DNA from: an uncultured Prevotella sp.
GTDB lineage: Bacteria; Bacteroidota; Bacteroidia; Bacteroidales; Bacteroidaceae
Direction of reading: 5' to 3'
DNA: 13,591 bases
Assembly: GCA_937906495.1 (NCBI GenBank)
Contig: CALCVT010000101.1
Coordinates: 1-13,591, forward strand
Positions 13,543 to 13,591 of this stretch are shown here, in pieces. The notes beneath the pieces are model-generated. The model did no database searches and was not told the origin of the DNA. It worked only from the letters and a program-made list of their open reading frames with translations. The number at the start of each line of letters is the position of its first letter. Position 1 is the stretch's first letter. A program made the position numbers and the translations under genes.

Positions 13543-13588
13543 CCCGTTGGCGGAATTAATTTAGTGCATACTTAATTCTGCCGATGGG
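13543..13588 (+). other. Long hairpin at the right edge of the window
   Basis: Arms 13543-13559 and 13572-13588 (17 nt each) pair around a 12-nt loop. Three of the pairs are G-T on the plus strand and would be C-A mismatches in a minus-strand transcript, so the structure favours a plus-strand RNA. No plus-strand gene is seen just upstream, and the window ends here. It may be a terminator, a leader element or part of a repeat. Confidence 0.4.
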
Positions 13589-13591
13589 CTT

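Overview
The window looks like a stretch of chromosome from a member of the Bacteroidota, most likely the Bacteroidales. The evidence is the promoter style (several copies of the -7 box TAnnTTTG, two of them with TTTG 19-20 bp upstream), weak or absent Shine-Dalgarno sequences, and a typical gene set: a Nudix/winged-helix NrtR-type regulator, a WG-repeat lipoprotein, a GHL10 glycosidase-like protein, a DUF1349 protein and a short Crp/Fnr regulator. I cannot name a genus. No rRNA, tRNA, CRISPR array or insertion sequence was seen.

Layout. Positions 1-470 have no convincing gene but hold nested inverted repeats and a strong terminator-like hairpin. Positions 471-2067 (minus) are a two-gene operon: an NrtR-like Nudix regulator followed by an ADP-ribosylglycohydrolase family protein. 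Its promoter is flanked by two near-identical 16-bp operator-like repeats plus a third related site. Positions 2550-3035 (plus) encode a small outer-membrane beta-barrel protein, closed by a perfect 15-bp hairpin. Positions 3560-5308 (plus) encode a WG-repeat lipoprotein broken by two mutually compensating homopolymer frameshifts. It is visibly more AT-rich than its neighbours and ends at another perfect 15-bp hairpin. Positions 5566-6708 (minus) are a membrane acyltransferase. Positions 6934-9970 (minus) form a probable operon TPR protein -> GHL10 protein -> Crp/Fnr regulator, ending at a clear intrinsic terminator. Positions 10108-11385 (minus) encode a short malic enzyme lacking the phosphotransacetylase domain found in many bacterial homologues. 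Positions 11771-13381 (minus) form an operon of a PAS-like/LuxR regulator, a secreted DUF1349 protein and an out-of-frame 3' coding remnant, with a good promoter and a good terminator.

How the genes may work together. The most suggestive unit is the NrtR-like regulator with the ADP-ribosylglycohydrolase. NrtR-type regulators are known to respond to ADP-ribose-type ligands, and the enzyme family removes ADP-ribose from substrates, so the operon could be a self-controlled ADP-ribose sensing and release module; this is inference. The LuxR-DUF1349 and TPR-GHL10-Crp groups look like small regulator-plus-envelope-protein units. The malic enzyme is housekeeping central metabolism. Intergenic DNA is unusually rich in palindromes, including an 11-bp near-palindrome repeated at 5415 and 5444 and partly matched at 11589.
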